A stretch of DNA of 18,162 nucleotides, from the NCBI GenBank assembly GCA_041609995.1, contig JBFIPU010000051.1, positions 1 to 18,162 of the forward strand, read 5' to 3'. The notes beneath the pieces were generated by a model that saw only the letters and a program-made list of their open reading frames with translations, was not told where the DNA came from and did no database searches. The DNA is from JABDOU01 sp041609995. Lineage in GTDB: Bacteria; Actinomycetota; Acidimicrobiia; Spongiisociales; SHLN01. Shown here one piece after another: positions 5,339 to 13,057 of this stretch (positions are counted from its first letter, which is position 1; each line of letters starts with the position of its first letter). Position numbers and translations under genes: made by a program.

Positions 5339-5473
5339 CTAGTTCCCGGGCATGCCTCGCCGACGCTCGATTTCGATCTCGGTTTCCTCGGTGTTCTCGA
5401 CCTCGCCCGGTTCGAAGTGTGGCTCGCGTCCAAGCCGTTTGAAGAAGGCGGCAATCCGCTTCAGCCAATTCAT
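5339..5473 (-). CDS. 44-aa microprotein, paralogue B
   Basis: The product is 44 aa: MNWLKRIAAFFKRLGREPHF, then EPGEVENTEETEIEIERRRG, then MPGN. It has the same length as the protein at 2885-3019, with the invariant positions M1, W3, L4, K5, A9, F10, K12, L14, G15, R16, P18 and FEPGEVE at 20-26. The central part is strongly acidic (seven Glu in residues 24-36) and is followed by RRR. Like its paralogue it lacks a Shine-Dalgarno, has TACACT 7 nt before ATG, and directly follows a hairpin behind another gene, here the lipoprotein. Conservation of residues rather than bases shows selection on protein. Function not recognised. Confidence 0.8.
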   Translation of the reverse strand: MNWLKRIAAFFKRLGREPHFEPGEVENTEETEIEIERRRGMPGN

Positions 5474-5480
5474 GGAGGCG

Positions 5481-5486
5481 AGTGTA
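5481..5486 (-). promoter_or_regulatory. -10 box for leaderless start (paralogue B)
   Basis: TACACT, minus strand, ends 7 nt before the ATG at 5473. The surrounding GCGAGTGTA (plus strand 5478-5486) is the same as at 3024-3032. The flanking sequences differ, so the block looks functionally conserved. Confidence 0.6.
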
Positions 5487-5506
5487 GCGGCCGGTGCCCA
5501 GCCGCT
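5486..5506 (-). terminator. Hairpin directly after the lipoprotein stop
   Basis: AGCGGC (5486-5491) pairs with GCCGCT (5501-5506), loop 9. It abuts the lipoprotein stop codon and touches the -10 box of microprotein B, matching the hairpin/promoter layout at paralogue A. There is no U-run. Confidence 0.45.
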
Positions 5507-6439
5507 CTACAGGCAGCCCTCGATCCAGGAAACCGGCCCTTCGAGGCCGTTGCGAAACGCCGTGACGAACGGGAACTCATCGCGGATCGTCTCGAACACG
5601 ACCCGGTAGGCCTGGTCGATCTCATCCCGCGGCACCAGCGTCAGGTACTCGCCGTCGACGTAGGCGTGCGGCGTGCGTTCGATCCGGTCTTCGCCGTAGG
5701 TGGCGATCACTTCCTCTGCCGTGGAACCGATTTGGATGCCGGAGGCAGTGCGGTGCCAGGGGGCGGATGCATCCATGCGTACGATCTTCTCCCGATCGTG
5801 CACCATGAAACCTGGCGAGTAGGGATCACCTTCGACCCAGCCGTAGAGGCACGCTCCGTCCGGGAACGATTCCTCGTCGGGAAAGACCAGCTCGGCACCG
5901 AGCCGGTTCTCGGCGTCGGCCACGGTGTCCCCCACCCGAACAGGACCCCAGCGTCGCAACAACATGGGCTCCTGGACGAACAAACTGCTGTCGGGATCCA
6001 GGACCGAGAGCGTCACGTCGACGTCGGCAGAATCCAAACGGTAGGTACCAGGCGTCAACCGGTCTCCGATCGAACCCACGGACTCGAAGAGGTCGCCCGG
6101 AGCGACTGTCTGAGTTGCGTCGGCCCATGTCAGCTCGATGGCTTCCGCCGTGGCATTCTGCACCACCAGCTGTTGGTGGGCCCCGACGTTCATGCAGGTT
6201 GGCTCGCCAGTTGCTTCGATCCAGGCGACGCGTCCGAATGCCGTGTCGCAGTCCCCGGTCGGGCCGGGTCCCGCCAGGGTGGTGGTGACCGTGTCCGGCA
6301 CCGACGTTGAGGTGGTAGAGGTCGTCGAATTGTCGTCCGAAGTAGTGGATGTGGTATCGCCGGCGCGATCATCGCCGCACGCCGCGAGCGCAAGACCGGC
6401 GATCAGCAGGGAGGTGAGCAGTAGGAGTGTTCTTCTCAT
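5507..6439 (-). CDS. Secreted lipoprotein with two BamE-like repeats
   Basis: The 310-aa precursor has a basic N-terminus (MRRT), a hydrophobic core and the lipobox LALAAC with Cys21 as the lipidation site, so it should be anchored on the outer face of the membrane. Residues about 24-60 are a Ser/Thr/Asp-rich linker. A beta-rich domain follows (about 62-155). Then two related segments, VRVGDTVADAENRLGAEL (about 167-184) and IQIGSTAEEVIATYGEDRI (about 230-250), have the BamE/SmpA-type pattern G-x-T-x-x-E-V-x-x-x-(Y/L)-G. The function is unknown; such modules often mediate protein contacts in envelope lipoproteins. The gene ends 33 nt before microprotein B. Start: the first Met, giving an ideal signal peptide; no clear ribosome binding site. 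Confidence 0.75.
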   Translation of the reverse strand: MRRTLLLLTSLLIAGLALAACGDDRAGDTTSTTSDDNSTTSTTSTSVPDTVTTTLAGPGPTGDCDTAFGRVAWIEATGEPTCMNVGAHQQLVVQNATAEAIELTWADATQTVAPGDLFESVGSIGDRLTPGTYRLDSADVDVTLSVLDPDSSLFVQEPMLLRRWGPVRVGDTVADAENRLGAELVFPDEESFPDGACLYGWVEGDPYSPGFMVHDREKIVRMDASAPWHRTASGIQIGSTAEEVIATYGEDRIERTPHAYVDGEYLTLVPRDEIDQAYRVVFETIRDEFPFVTAFRNGLEGPVSWIEGCL

Positions 6440-6618
6440 GCCGAATAGACGTCGTATTGCTTCCGAAAGTTGCAGGTTCGTGGCGTGTTTCTCGGCGTTC
6501 GTCCGCGAGCTTGACCAAGGATATCCAAGCGTACGGGTGCCGGAGCTGCGTGACTTGGGCGCCCGGGCCTGGCACCAGCAGGTTTGCGCAGTTCGGATGC
6601 GGGCGTGAGAATTCCGTG

Positions 6619-7695
6619 ATGGAGGAACCGGCGCAGACGATGCGGGCCGTGGTGCTCACCGGCCACGGCGGCCTCGACAAACTCGAGTATCGGGAGGACT
6701 TCCCGGTTCCCCGGCTGGGTCCGGGTGAGGTGCTGATCCGGGTGGCCGCGTGCGGGATGAACAACACCGACATCAACACCCGCACCGGCTGGTACTCGAA
6801 ATCGGTTACCGGTGCCACCGGCGAGACTGTTGCCCAGGGCGGCGAGGATGGGTCCTGGGGTGGTGGACTCTCCTTCCCTCGCATCCAAGGCGCCGATCCG
6901 GCCGGGCGGATCGCGGCCGTGGGCGAAGGCGTCGACGAGGGCCGGATCGGCGAGCGGGTGCTGGTCGACGCCTGGCACCGTGATCCGGGGGGCGACCTCG
7001 CCAAGGCACAGTATCTCGGCTCGGAGATGGATGGCGGTTATGCCGAGTTCGTCAAGGTAGCGGCGGCCAACGCCCACCCAATCGATACCGATGTCACCGA
7101 TGTGGAGCTGGCCAGCTTTCCCTGCTCGTACGCGACTGCCGAGCACATGCTGCACCGGCCGAAGGTGAGCGAAGGCCAATGGGTCCTGGTCACCGGAGCC
7201 AGCGGAGGGGTCGGCACAGGTCTGATCCAACTCGCCAAGCGTCGGGGCGCCGGGGTCGTGGCGATCACCAGCGCCGCCAAAATCGAAGCGGTCAGAGCTA
7301 TCGGGGCCGACGTGGTACTCGTTCGATCGTCCGACGATCTCGACGTGCGAGTGCTGGACCACACGGGAGGCGTGGATGTCTTCGCCGATGTGGTGGGCGG
7401 TCCCTGGTTCGCGCCCCTGTTGGAGACCGTCCGCCGGGGAGGTCACTACACCACGGCCGGTGCCATCGGGGGCCCGATCGTGAGCCTCGACCTGCGGACG
7501 CTGTATCTGAACGATCTGACGATGCACGGTGCCACGGTGCTGCCGCCGGAGGTGTTTGCCAACCTGGTCGGCTACATCGAGCGGGGCGAGATCAAGCCCA
7601 TCGTGGCTGCCACCTTTCCCCTCGAGCAGATTCGGGAGGCGCAGGAGGCCTTCGTGGCCAAAGAACACGTCGGGGCAATGGTGATCGAGATATGA
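6619..7695 (+). CDS. MDR-superfamily zinc-type alcohol dehydrogenase / quinone oxidoreductase
   Basis: This 358-aa medium-chain dehydrogenase/reductase has an N-terminal GroES-like domain (MRAVVLTGHGGLDKLEY, PGEVLIRVAACGMNNTDIN) and a Rossmann fold with GASGGVG at 193-199 for NAD(P)H. It ends with the usual substrate-domain helix AQEAFVAKEHVGAMVIEI. The catalytic-zinc Cys/His pair of classical ADHs is replaced by NNTD, and there is no four-cysteine structural zinc lobe, so a zinc-free QOR-type reductase is likely. Substrate unknown. Its stop overlaps the next start (ATGA), so it is translationally coupled to the epimerase gene. ATG at 6640 is an alternative start with GGAGGA 13 nt upstream; longer upstream frames are unsupported. 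Confidence 0.85.
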   Translation: MEEPAQTMRAVVLTGHGGLDKLEYREDFPVPRLGPGEVLIRVAACGMNNTDINTRTGWYSKSVTGATGETVAQGGEDGSWGGGLSFPRIQGADPAGRIAAVGEGVDEGRIGERVLVDAWHRDPGGDLAKAQYLGSEMDGGYAEFVKVAAANAHPIDTDVTDVELASFPCSYATAEHMLHRPKVSEGQWVLVTGASGGVGTGLIQLAKRRGAGVVAITSAAKIEAVRAIGADVVLVRSSDDLDVRVLDHTGGVDVFADVVGGPWFAPLLETVRRGGHYTTAGAIGGPIVSLDLRTLYLNDLTMHGATVLPPEVFANLVGYIERGEIKPIVAATFPLEQIREAQEAFVAKEHVGAMVIEI

Positions 7696-8795
7696 AGATC
7701 ACGTCTATCAGCCTTTATCCGCTCGAGCTTCCGCTCGAACACCCGTACCGGTTGTCGGGAGGGCGCTTGCTGTTTGAACAGCTCGACTCCACGTTCGTGA
7801 AGGTCGAGACCGATGAAGGCATTGTCGGTTGGGGGGAAGGGTGCCCGTGGGGCTCGACCTATCTGCCGGCCTTTCCTGGCGGAATTCGCGCTGCAATTGC
7901 TGAACTGTCGCCCACCCTTCTCGGAGCGGATCCCCGCAAGACCGATGTCGTCAACGCTGCCATGGACATGGCGCTGCCCGGCCACCTGTATGCCAAGTCG
8001 CCCATCGACCAGGCGTGCTGGGACATCTTCGGCAAGTCGATTGGGCTGCCGGTATCCGAGATGATGGGTGGCGGTATCGACCAGGACCTGCGCATCCAGA
8101 GCTCCGTCGGCACCGATGCCCCCGAGGCGATGCTGGCGGACATCCTCCGCCGTCACGAGGAGGGATACCGGGTCCATTCACCCAAGATCGGCGAGGACGT
8201 CGAGCTCGATGCGGCCCGCATCCGCACGATCGCCGAGGGCTTGCCGGCCGGTGATTCGGTCACGTTCGACGCCAATCGGGCCATGCTCCCCGACCAGGCG
8301 ATTCGGCTGATGAACCGGGTCAAAGACGTGGACGCCTACTTCGAACAGCCGTGCGAGACCTACGAGCAGAACTTGCAGGTGCGTCGGGCCACGACCCAGC
8401 CGATCATCCTGGACGAAAGCATCGTCGAGTTTGCCGACATCGTGCGAGCCCAGCGGGACGCGGCGTGTGAGGCGATCGGTTTGAAGATCGAGAGGGTGGG
8501 GGGTCTCACCCGGGCCAGGCGCATCCGTGACTTCTGTGTCCAGACCGGCATTCGCATGAACATCGAGGCGACCGGCGGCAGCGTGTTGGCTGACACGGTG
8601 GCAACGCACCTGGCGCAGGCCACACCCAATCGCTTCCAGCGGGCCACCTGGTTCTGCCACGAAATGTTGACGATCGATCCCTGCGAGGGCGGCGCACGCA
8701 ATCAGGGTGGGGTGACCCGAGCCCCCGACGCTCCCGGCCTCGGTGTTGAGCCAAAGCCGGACATGCTGGGCGAGCCAAGCGCCGTCTTCGCTTGA
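7692..8795 (+). CDS. Enolase-superfamily enzyme, hydroxyproline-betaine epimerase / cis-3-hydroxyproline dehydratase type
   Basis: The 367-aa protein belongs to the muconate-lactonising subgroup. It has a capping domain (residues 1-125, with RLSGGR at 20-25 and GWGEGCPWGSTY) and a TIM barrel. Expected catalytic groups are present: Lys165 in HSPKIG, metal ligands Asp193 (DANR), Glu218 (EQP) and Asp241 (DES), and Lys265 (LKIERVGG) opposite. The first Lys of the KxK motif is Ser163, as in HpbD and cis-3-hydroxy-L-proline dehydratases. Such enzymes epimerise 4-hydroxyproline betaine or proline betaine at C2, or dehydrate cis-3-hydroxyproline. Which applies is not decided by the sequence. It is coupled to the dehydrogenase by ATGA. 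Confidence 0.8.
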   Translation: MKITSISLYPLELPLEHPYRLSGGRLLFEQLDSTFVKVETDEGIVGWGEGCPWGSTYLPAFPGGIRAAIAELSPTLLGADPRKTDVVNAAMDMALPGHLYAKSPIDQACWDIFGKSIGLPVSEMMGGGIDQDLRIQSSVGTDAPEAMLADILRRHEEGYRVHSPKIGEDVELDAARIRTIAEGLPAGDSVTFDANRAMLPDQAIRLMNRVKDVDAYFEQPCETYEQNLQVRRATTQPIILDESIVEFADIVRAQRDAACEAIGLKIERVGGLTRARRIRDFCVQTGIRMNIEATGGSVLADTVATHLAQATPNRFQRATWFCHEMLTIDPCEGGARNQGGVTRAPDAPGLGVEPKPDMLGEPSAVFA

Positions 8796-8902
8796 CCCGT
8801 TCGTTCAGCCGGTTCATTCTGTGGGCTCTGGCCGGCGGTTTCCGCTGCCTTGAACCCTGGGTATCGATTGTGGGGAGAATGGGTGGGTGCGAGAGGAGGC
8901 TC

Positions 8903-9739
8903 GTGAAGAAGTTTGATCCCGATAGCTATGACGTCGACGAGGTGGTCGACGAATTGATCGACGGCAAGGGTGCCGTGGCCTTTCCGGGGCTTTTCTCGCC
9001 TGCCGAGGTGGCCGAGGCGCGGGACGTCATCATGTCCGAATCCGAGGCGGCATCCAAGGTGGCCCACTTTCAGGGCGCCGCCGAAGCCGAGGGCCAGTTC
9101 CATCTTCAGCGGCGGGTGTGGGCCTTGCTCGCCAAGGGTCCGGTTTTCTCCAGAATGGCTGAACACCCGGTCTTCGTCGATGTAATGAGCGCCTTCCTCG
9201 GCACCGAATTCATCATGGGGTCGATTGCGGCAAATCGCATCTTGCCGGGCGGTCCCGGACAGGAGCCCCACATCGACTATCCCTATTGGGATTATCACCA
9301 GCCGGAGACATTCCCTGCCCGCATCAACCCGTCGTTTCCACTCAATGCCCAGGCGACCATTCCGCTGGATCCATTCACAGAAGCATCGGGAGCAACTGCC
9401 TACTTGCCGGGATCCCAGAAGGAACTGCGCTATCCGACGCCGGACGACGACTTCTATTCTCGCTGCGAGCGAATGCTCGGTGACCCCGGCGACGGCGTCA
9501 TCTTCTACGGGGCCGCCTGGCACTGCTCCATGCCCAACAATTCGGACTTCGACCGCTCGGGCGTGCTCATCGAGTATCTGCCGAAGTTCGTGAAGCCGGT
9601 GGAGGACATGCACAGCTCGCTCGACGAGGACTTCTACGACCGCATGAGCCCGGTGATGCGCCAGCTGCTCGGCTTCAACTACGACTACCCGCAGAATCTC
9701 GAAGCAGCGGAAGCCGTCAACGCCGAGGGAGCAACCTGA
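8903..9739 (+). CDS. Phytanoyl-CoA dioxygenase (PhyH) family Fe(II)/2-oxoglutarate oxygenase
   Basis: The 278-aa protein has the double-stranded beta-helix of PhyH enzymes. The Fe ligands are seen as H-x-D (PHIDYPYW, His123, Asp125) and a distal His207 (YGAAWHCSMPNNSD). Arg218 (RSGVLIEY) is placed to bind 2-oxoglutarate. SGATAYLPGSQ is a typical PhyH turn. The family hydroxylates varied small molecules, including ectoine and imino acids. Following an epimerase of the hydroxyproline-betaine type, a related substrate is possible but only inferred. GTG at 8903 is chosen for its AGAGGAGG just upstream; ATG at 8879 and TTG at 8792 would add sequence without family support. Confidence 0.82.
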   Translation: MKKFDPDSYDVDEVVDELIDGKGAVAFPGLFSPAEVAEARDVIMSESEAASKVAHFQGAAEAEGQFHLQRRVWALLAKGPVFSRMAEHPVFVDVMSAFLGTEFIMGSIAANRILPGGPGQEPHIDYPYWDYHQPETFPARINPSFPLNAQATIPLDPFTEASGATAYLPGSQKELRYPTPDDDFYSRCERMLGDPGDGVIFYGAAWHCSMPNNSDFDRSGVLIEYLPKFVKPVEDMHSSLDEDFYDRMSPVMRQLLGFNYDYPQNLEAAEAVNAEGAT

Positions 9740-9761
9740 CCGACTCCCGAACGGTCGTCAG
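9736..9761. terminator. Hairpin between convergent genes
   Basis: CTGAC-C-GA pairs with TC-GTCAG (7 bp, one bulged C). It spans the PhyH stop codon and the 30-base gap to the NuoF-like gene, and is followed by ATTT on the plus side. It is a plausible shared terminator. Confidence 0.4.
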
Positions 9762-9768
9762 ATTTCGA

Positions 9769-11088
9769 TCATGCGACGGTGAACGAGCCCAACTCCGGTT
9801 TGTAGTCGATCAGCGCAGGAACCCGGTGCTCCCGCTCGTCGGGACATGCCGGCCGGTCGCCCGGTTCTTCGCCGCGGTCGAGGTGGTGGGCGATATCGCC
9901 CCCGAACTCGGCCAGGGTGCCGTTGGCGAGCACCTGTTGGCCGGCGCCGAGGCCGCACCGGTTGGCGTCGGTGACGCGCAGGATCCAGCCCCGCAACTCC
10001 TCGAGGTCGGCGGCCCGTCCGGAGACGCCACTGCCGAGCTGGTCGAGCCGGGCCGTGATCTCGCCGGTGCCCAGCTTGCACGGGGGGCATTGGCCGCACG
10101 ACTCCCGGTTGAGGAATCCAGACAACACGGCCCCTACCCGCACCATGCAGGCGGTGTCGTCATACACGATGAACCCGCCCGCGCCAAGTCCGCTGCCGGC
10201 CGCGCTCATTGCCTCGAACGATATCGGCAGGTCGAGGAACCGGAGCGGGAGCGGGGCGTTCGACACGCCTGAGATCACCGCCTTCACCCGCCGGCCGGCG
10301 GCCAGCCCTTCCCCGATCCCGTAAACCAGAAACGACAGGGGTGTGCCCATCTCCAACTCGACCACCGCCTCGCGTTGCACGTCACCCGACACGGTGAACA
10401 CCATGGTGCCCGGGGATTGCTCGGTGCCGAACGAGCAAAACCAGTCCGGCCCGTGACGCAGTATGTGGGGCACGTTGCTGAGGGTCTCGACGTTGTTGAC
10501 CGCAGCCGGATGGGACTCGTTGGGCGCCTCGAACAGCCCCTGCACGTATGGGGGGTAGAGACGGGGAAGCGGGTCGTTGCCCTCGACGACTTCGAGCAGT
10601 GCCTTCTCTTCGCCGAAGAGGTAATCGTCCGGACCTTCGACGACCCCGACGGGCAATGTGCCGAGCAGGCCCGCCTCCGACATCTCGGCAATGGCTTGCT
10701 TCACCGCTGCGGCCTCCGGCTCGAACTGGCGCTTCAAGCCGATGTAGACACCGGCGGCATTCGTGGCGAATGCGGCGATCAGCAGGCCTTCGAGGAGCTG
10801 GTAGGGGTTGTGGCGCATGAGCCAGCGGTCTTTGAACGTTCCCGGTTCTCCCTCGGCTCCGTTGGCGACGACGTATTTCTCTGTCGATGGGTCGGCGGCC
10901 AGTCCCGCCCACTTCACGCCGGTGGGAAACCCGGCCCCGCCCCGTCCTCGCAAGCGGGAGGCCCGGATTTCGCCGACGGTCGCCTCCGGTCCGATATCTC
11001 GAGCTCGCTCGAGTCCCTCGCCCCCGCCTTGGGCCTGATACTCGGCGAAGGTTGAAATCGGAGCGTCGGGTAACAGAAAACCGGGCAT
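9769..11088 (-). CDS. NuoF-like NADH-binding flavoprotein with 4Fe-4S motif
   Basis: The 439-aa protein has the NuoF/HoxF/FdsB layout. An FMN/NADH domain carries RGRGGAGFPTGVKW (47-60) and ANGAEGEPGTFKDR. A GEEKALLEVVEG segment follows (YLFGEE replaces the usual YICGEE). Then come an SLBB-like domain (about 225-290) and a C-terminal helical domain with CGQCPPC plus a distal Cys (331, 334, 337, 378), a complete N3-type cluster site. It should pass electrons from NADH via FMN to Fe-S partners. No NuoE, NuoG, hydrogenase or formate dehydrogenase gene adjoins it, so its partner is unknown. The start at 11088 fits family N-termini (MPGFLLPDAPI); ATG at 11109 is possible. Confidence 0.82.
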   Translation of the reverse strand: MPGFLLPDAPISTFAEYQAQGGGEGLERARDIGPEATVGEIRASRLRGRGGAGFPTGVKWAGLAADPSTEKYVVANGAEGEPGTFKDRWLMRHNPYQLLEGLLIAAFATNAAGVYIGLKRQFEPEAAAVKQAIAEMSEAGLLGTLPVGVVEGPDDYLFGEEKALLEVVEGNDPLPRLYPPYVQGLFEAPNESHPAAVNNVETLSNVPHILRHGPDWFCSFGTEQSPGTMVFTVSGDVQREAVVELEMGTPLSFLVYGIGEGLAAGRRVKAVISGVSNAPLPLRFLDLPISFEAMSAAGSGLGAGGFIVYDDTACMVRVGAVLSGFLNRESCGQCPPCKLGTGEITARLDQLGSGVSGRAADLEELRGWILRVTDANRCGLGAGQQVLANGTLAEFGGDIAHHLDRGEEPGDRPACPDEREHRVPALIDYKPELGSFTVA

Positions 11089-11222
11089 ACGCCTGACACT
11101 ACCTTCCATGATGTTGCGTCCACCGGTGAAGCAGGCATGTAGTAGATGCGGTCGGCCCAAATCCCGACAGCCGTTCGGGCTTCCTGCCGATGGATGGAGA
11201 AGCCGGCTTTCGAAGGTGGCAC

Positions 11223-12596
11223 GTGGCGGAACTGGATTGGCAATTCGAGGCGATACCCGACGATCACAGGTTCAGCCACATCCTCTCGTTCTCGGACTGG
11301 ATCGCGCACGAGCGTGAAGACCTCGTGGACCGCGCGTGCTCGTTCGTCGGAGAAATGGGAGGCGTCGACCAGGCCTTGCACGAGGACCGCGAAGTCATCC
11401 TGATCTCTGCTCCCGGCCTGTCCCTGCAAGACCTGGCGGCGCCGTTCACGGCGTGGTGGGACGATGTGAAGGGCGGCGATCCGCCCTGGGAGGACCTGCT
11501 CAAACGCCAGAGCAGCGCCGCCCACGGGGTGCTGAAGAGCGCCGGATTCAAGAAGCGGAATCACACGTTCAACCGTCAGACGGCGCCCGATGTGTGGCAG
11601 GCGATCGAGGTGAGGCGCCTCGACGACGGCACGGCCCGAATCGAGATCGGCATTTACGTAGACGGGGTCAGTGAGCTTCTCGACCGCCCGGTCCGCCGGG
11701 CCTGGATCACTGAGGTCGAGTGTCACATCCGCGATCCGCTCGGCGGCCGTCACTACGTGCCGCTGTCGGCGGATTCGGCCGAGATCACGGAACTGATGAC
11801 CGACGTGATCGTTCCCGGCCTGGAGCGCCTCAAGACCCGAGAGGATCTGCGAGCCGCCTCGGGCGATGGGAGGCACAAACTGGGTATGCGCCGACCGGCC
11901 AACGTCGTCATCGCCTGCCTGGCCGCCCTCGACAACGACCGGTCCACTGCCCGCGCGGTCCTGCAACAGACATTCGACGATGCCAATCGACACGCCCGAC
12001 CGGGAATCCTGGCGCTGGGGGAGAGGCTGGGGTTGGAACCATTGATCACGGGAGTCGATGCCACCCTGTCGACCGCAGATGAAGAAACCCTCGCGTGGTG
12101 GAGTTCCACCCACCAGGCGCGGCTCGACGAGTTGCAGCGTCTCGTTGACCGGTTCCCTCTCGACCGCCGGTTGTTCGCACTGGGGCGGCGCAAACGGGAC
12201 CTTCGGATTCTGCCGGCCACGGATTCCATGGATTTGCTGTGGCAGTGGCTGGTGGCGCGAGTGTCGCAGCTGCCGGACCTGGTCGAGCGGGGCGCCGAGG
12301 TTCCGCCGAGATACGTCGGGTACGCCTTTCAGGATTTGACAGAAGAAGAGAAGGTGCTGGCCGAACTGCTCTCCGCCTACATGTTCGAAGCGGTCCGGGA
12401 ATCCGTACGCGAGGTCGTGTGGGGCTTCGATATGGGTGGCGCAATCGCCATTCGAGGTGCGAAGGCCGAGACGATTCTGAGTCGCGGCCAGCAGATCATG
12501 GCCTGGTTGTCCGAACCACCCGTGACGGTCGCCGATCCCAGGCGTGCAAACATGCTCGCCGACCGCGTCCGCTGGCTGATCGACGAGCTCTCCTGA
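11223..12596 (+). CDS. Large protein with DUF4304-like domain, function unknown
   Basis: The 457-aa soluble protein has no signal peptide. Residues about 95-215 match the DUF4304 pattern: VLKSAGFKKRNHTFNR, then AIEVRRLDDGTARIEIGIY, then ITEVECHIRDPLG. This is a compact beta-rich domain of unknown role, often found in small stand-alone proteins. The remaining ~240 residues are helical and Leu/Arg-rich, with WLVARVSQLPDLVERG and a C-terminal RANMLADRVRWLIDELS, and I do not recognise them. The start GTG at 11223 has GAAGGTGG just upstream and leaves 134 bp to the divergent NuoF-like gene; an ATG at 11190 would add 11 residues. Confidence 0.65.
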   Translation: MAELDWQFEAIPDDHRFSHILSFSDWIAHEREDLVDRACSFVGEMGGVDQALHEDREVILISAPGLSLQDLAAPFTAWWDDVKGGDPPWEDLLKRQSSAAHGVLKSAGFKKRNHTFNRQTAPDVWQAIEVRRLDDGTARIEIGIYVDGVSELLDRPVRRAWITEVECHIRDPLGGRHYVPLSADSAEITELMTDVIVPGLERLKTREDLRAASGDGRHKLGMRRPANVVIACLAALDNDRSTARAVLQQTFDDANRHARPGILALGERLGLEPLITGVDATLSTADEETLAWWSSTHQARLDELQRLVDRFPLDRRLFALGRRKRDLRILPATDSMDLLWQWLVARVSQLPDLVERGAEVPPRYVGYAFQDLTEEEKVLAELLSAYMFEAVRESVREVVWGFDMGGAIAIRGAKAETILSRGQQIMAWLSEPPVTVADPRRANMLADRVRWLIDELS

Positions 12597-12703
12597 TGGG
12601 CATCGTGCGGTCCAACCAACCGACCGCCTGACCATACCGATGCGGGCCATCACCTCATCGCGTGAGGCGGTCGACGGTCCCACGGTTCGTCATGCATCCC
12701 CAG

Positions 12704-12709
12704 TAGCTT
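12704..12709 (+). promoter_or_regulatory. Possible -10 box for leaderless start
   Basis: TAGCTT fits TANNNT and ends 6 nt before the ATG at 12716, which has no Shine-Dalgarno. This matches the layout before the two microproteins. No -35 stands out. Confidence 0.4.
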
Positions 12710-12715
12710 TTCGGC

Positions 12716-12916
12716 ATGGCTAAAAGCAATGGACTTTCTCAGGGCAGCACACGTTTGAAGGCGTTCCGAGCTCGATCCGCCGAGGATCTGGAAGCCGAAC
12801 CGACCTCCGATCAGGAGCATGACGAGCGTCACGTGGTTCCCAAGCTGATCGGCGCTGCCGTTGTGGCTCTCCTCATCTTTGTAGCTGTGCGGGTGCTCGC
12901 AGGGAAAGGCTCCTGA
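12716..12916 (+). CDS. 66-aa single-pass membrane protein
   Basis: The hydrophilic N-terminal ~41 residues (MAKSNGLSQGSTRLKAFRAR, then SAEDLEAEPTSDQEHDERHV) are followed by one membrane helix (about 43-62, KLIGAAVVALLIFVAVRVLA) and a short GKGS tail. The positive-inside rule gives mixed signals: Arg/Lys lie on both sides. No family is recognised. It stands alone between the DUF4304-like gene and the convergent GH3 gene. Coding status rests on the clean hydrophobic helix, the leaderless-type start and the open frame; translation is not otherwise supported. Confidence 0.6.
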   Translation: MAKSNGLSQGSTRLKAFRARSAEDLEAEPTSDQEHDERHVVPKLIGAAVVALLIFVAVRVLAGKGS

Positions 12917-12945
12917 CGGGCCGCTCCCGCTCAGACTGAACTATC

Positions 12946-13023
12946 CGGCACACGGCGGTCCGACCGCGTCACCGGCACCGAACCCGGACAACACGAGAAC
13001 GGCTTCGCCGGCATGGTGTGCCG
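12946..13023. other. Branched inverted-repeat structure in convergent intergenic region
   Basis: CGGCACAC (12946-12953) and GTGTGCCG (13016-13023) are perfect complements. Inside them lie GCGGT-CCG-ACCGC (12955-12967) and CGGC-TTC-GCCG (13000-13010). It occupies the 141-bp gap between converging genes, so it may serve as terminator or mRNA end. Triloop hairpins of the same style occur at 1-441. Confidence 0.4.
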
Positions 13024-13057
13024 CCCGAGCACGTTGGGCGCCGAGCCGACCGAAGGT

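Noticed and set aside
5075..6310. Plus-strand open frame of 411 codons
   Set aside because: It is a mirror of the lipoprotein gene, which has a clean lipobox and signal peptide on the other strand.
6440..6618. Sigma70-type promoter with TTGACC near 6512
   Set aside because: No -10 box at suitable spacing, so a promoter call would be arbitrary, although divergent promoters must lie in this gap.
10914..12683. Minus-strand open frame of 589 codons
   Set aside because: It spans two divergent genes and their intergenic region and lacks any family signature; the plus-strand DUF4304-like reading is better.
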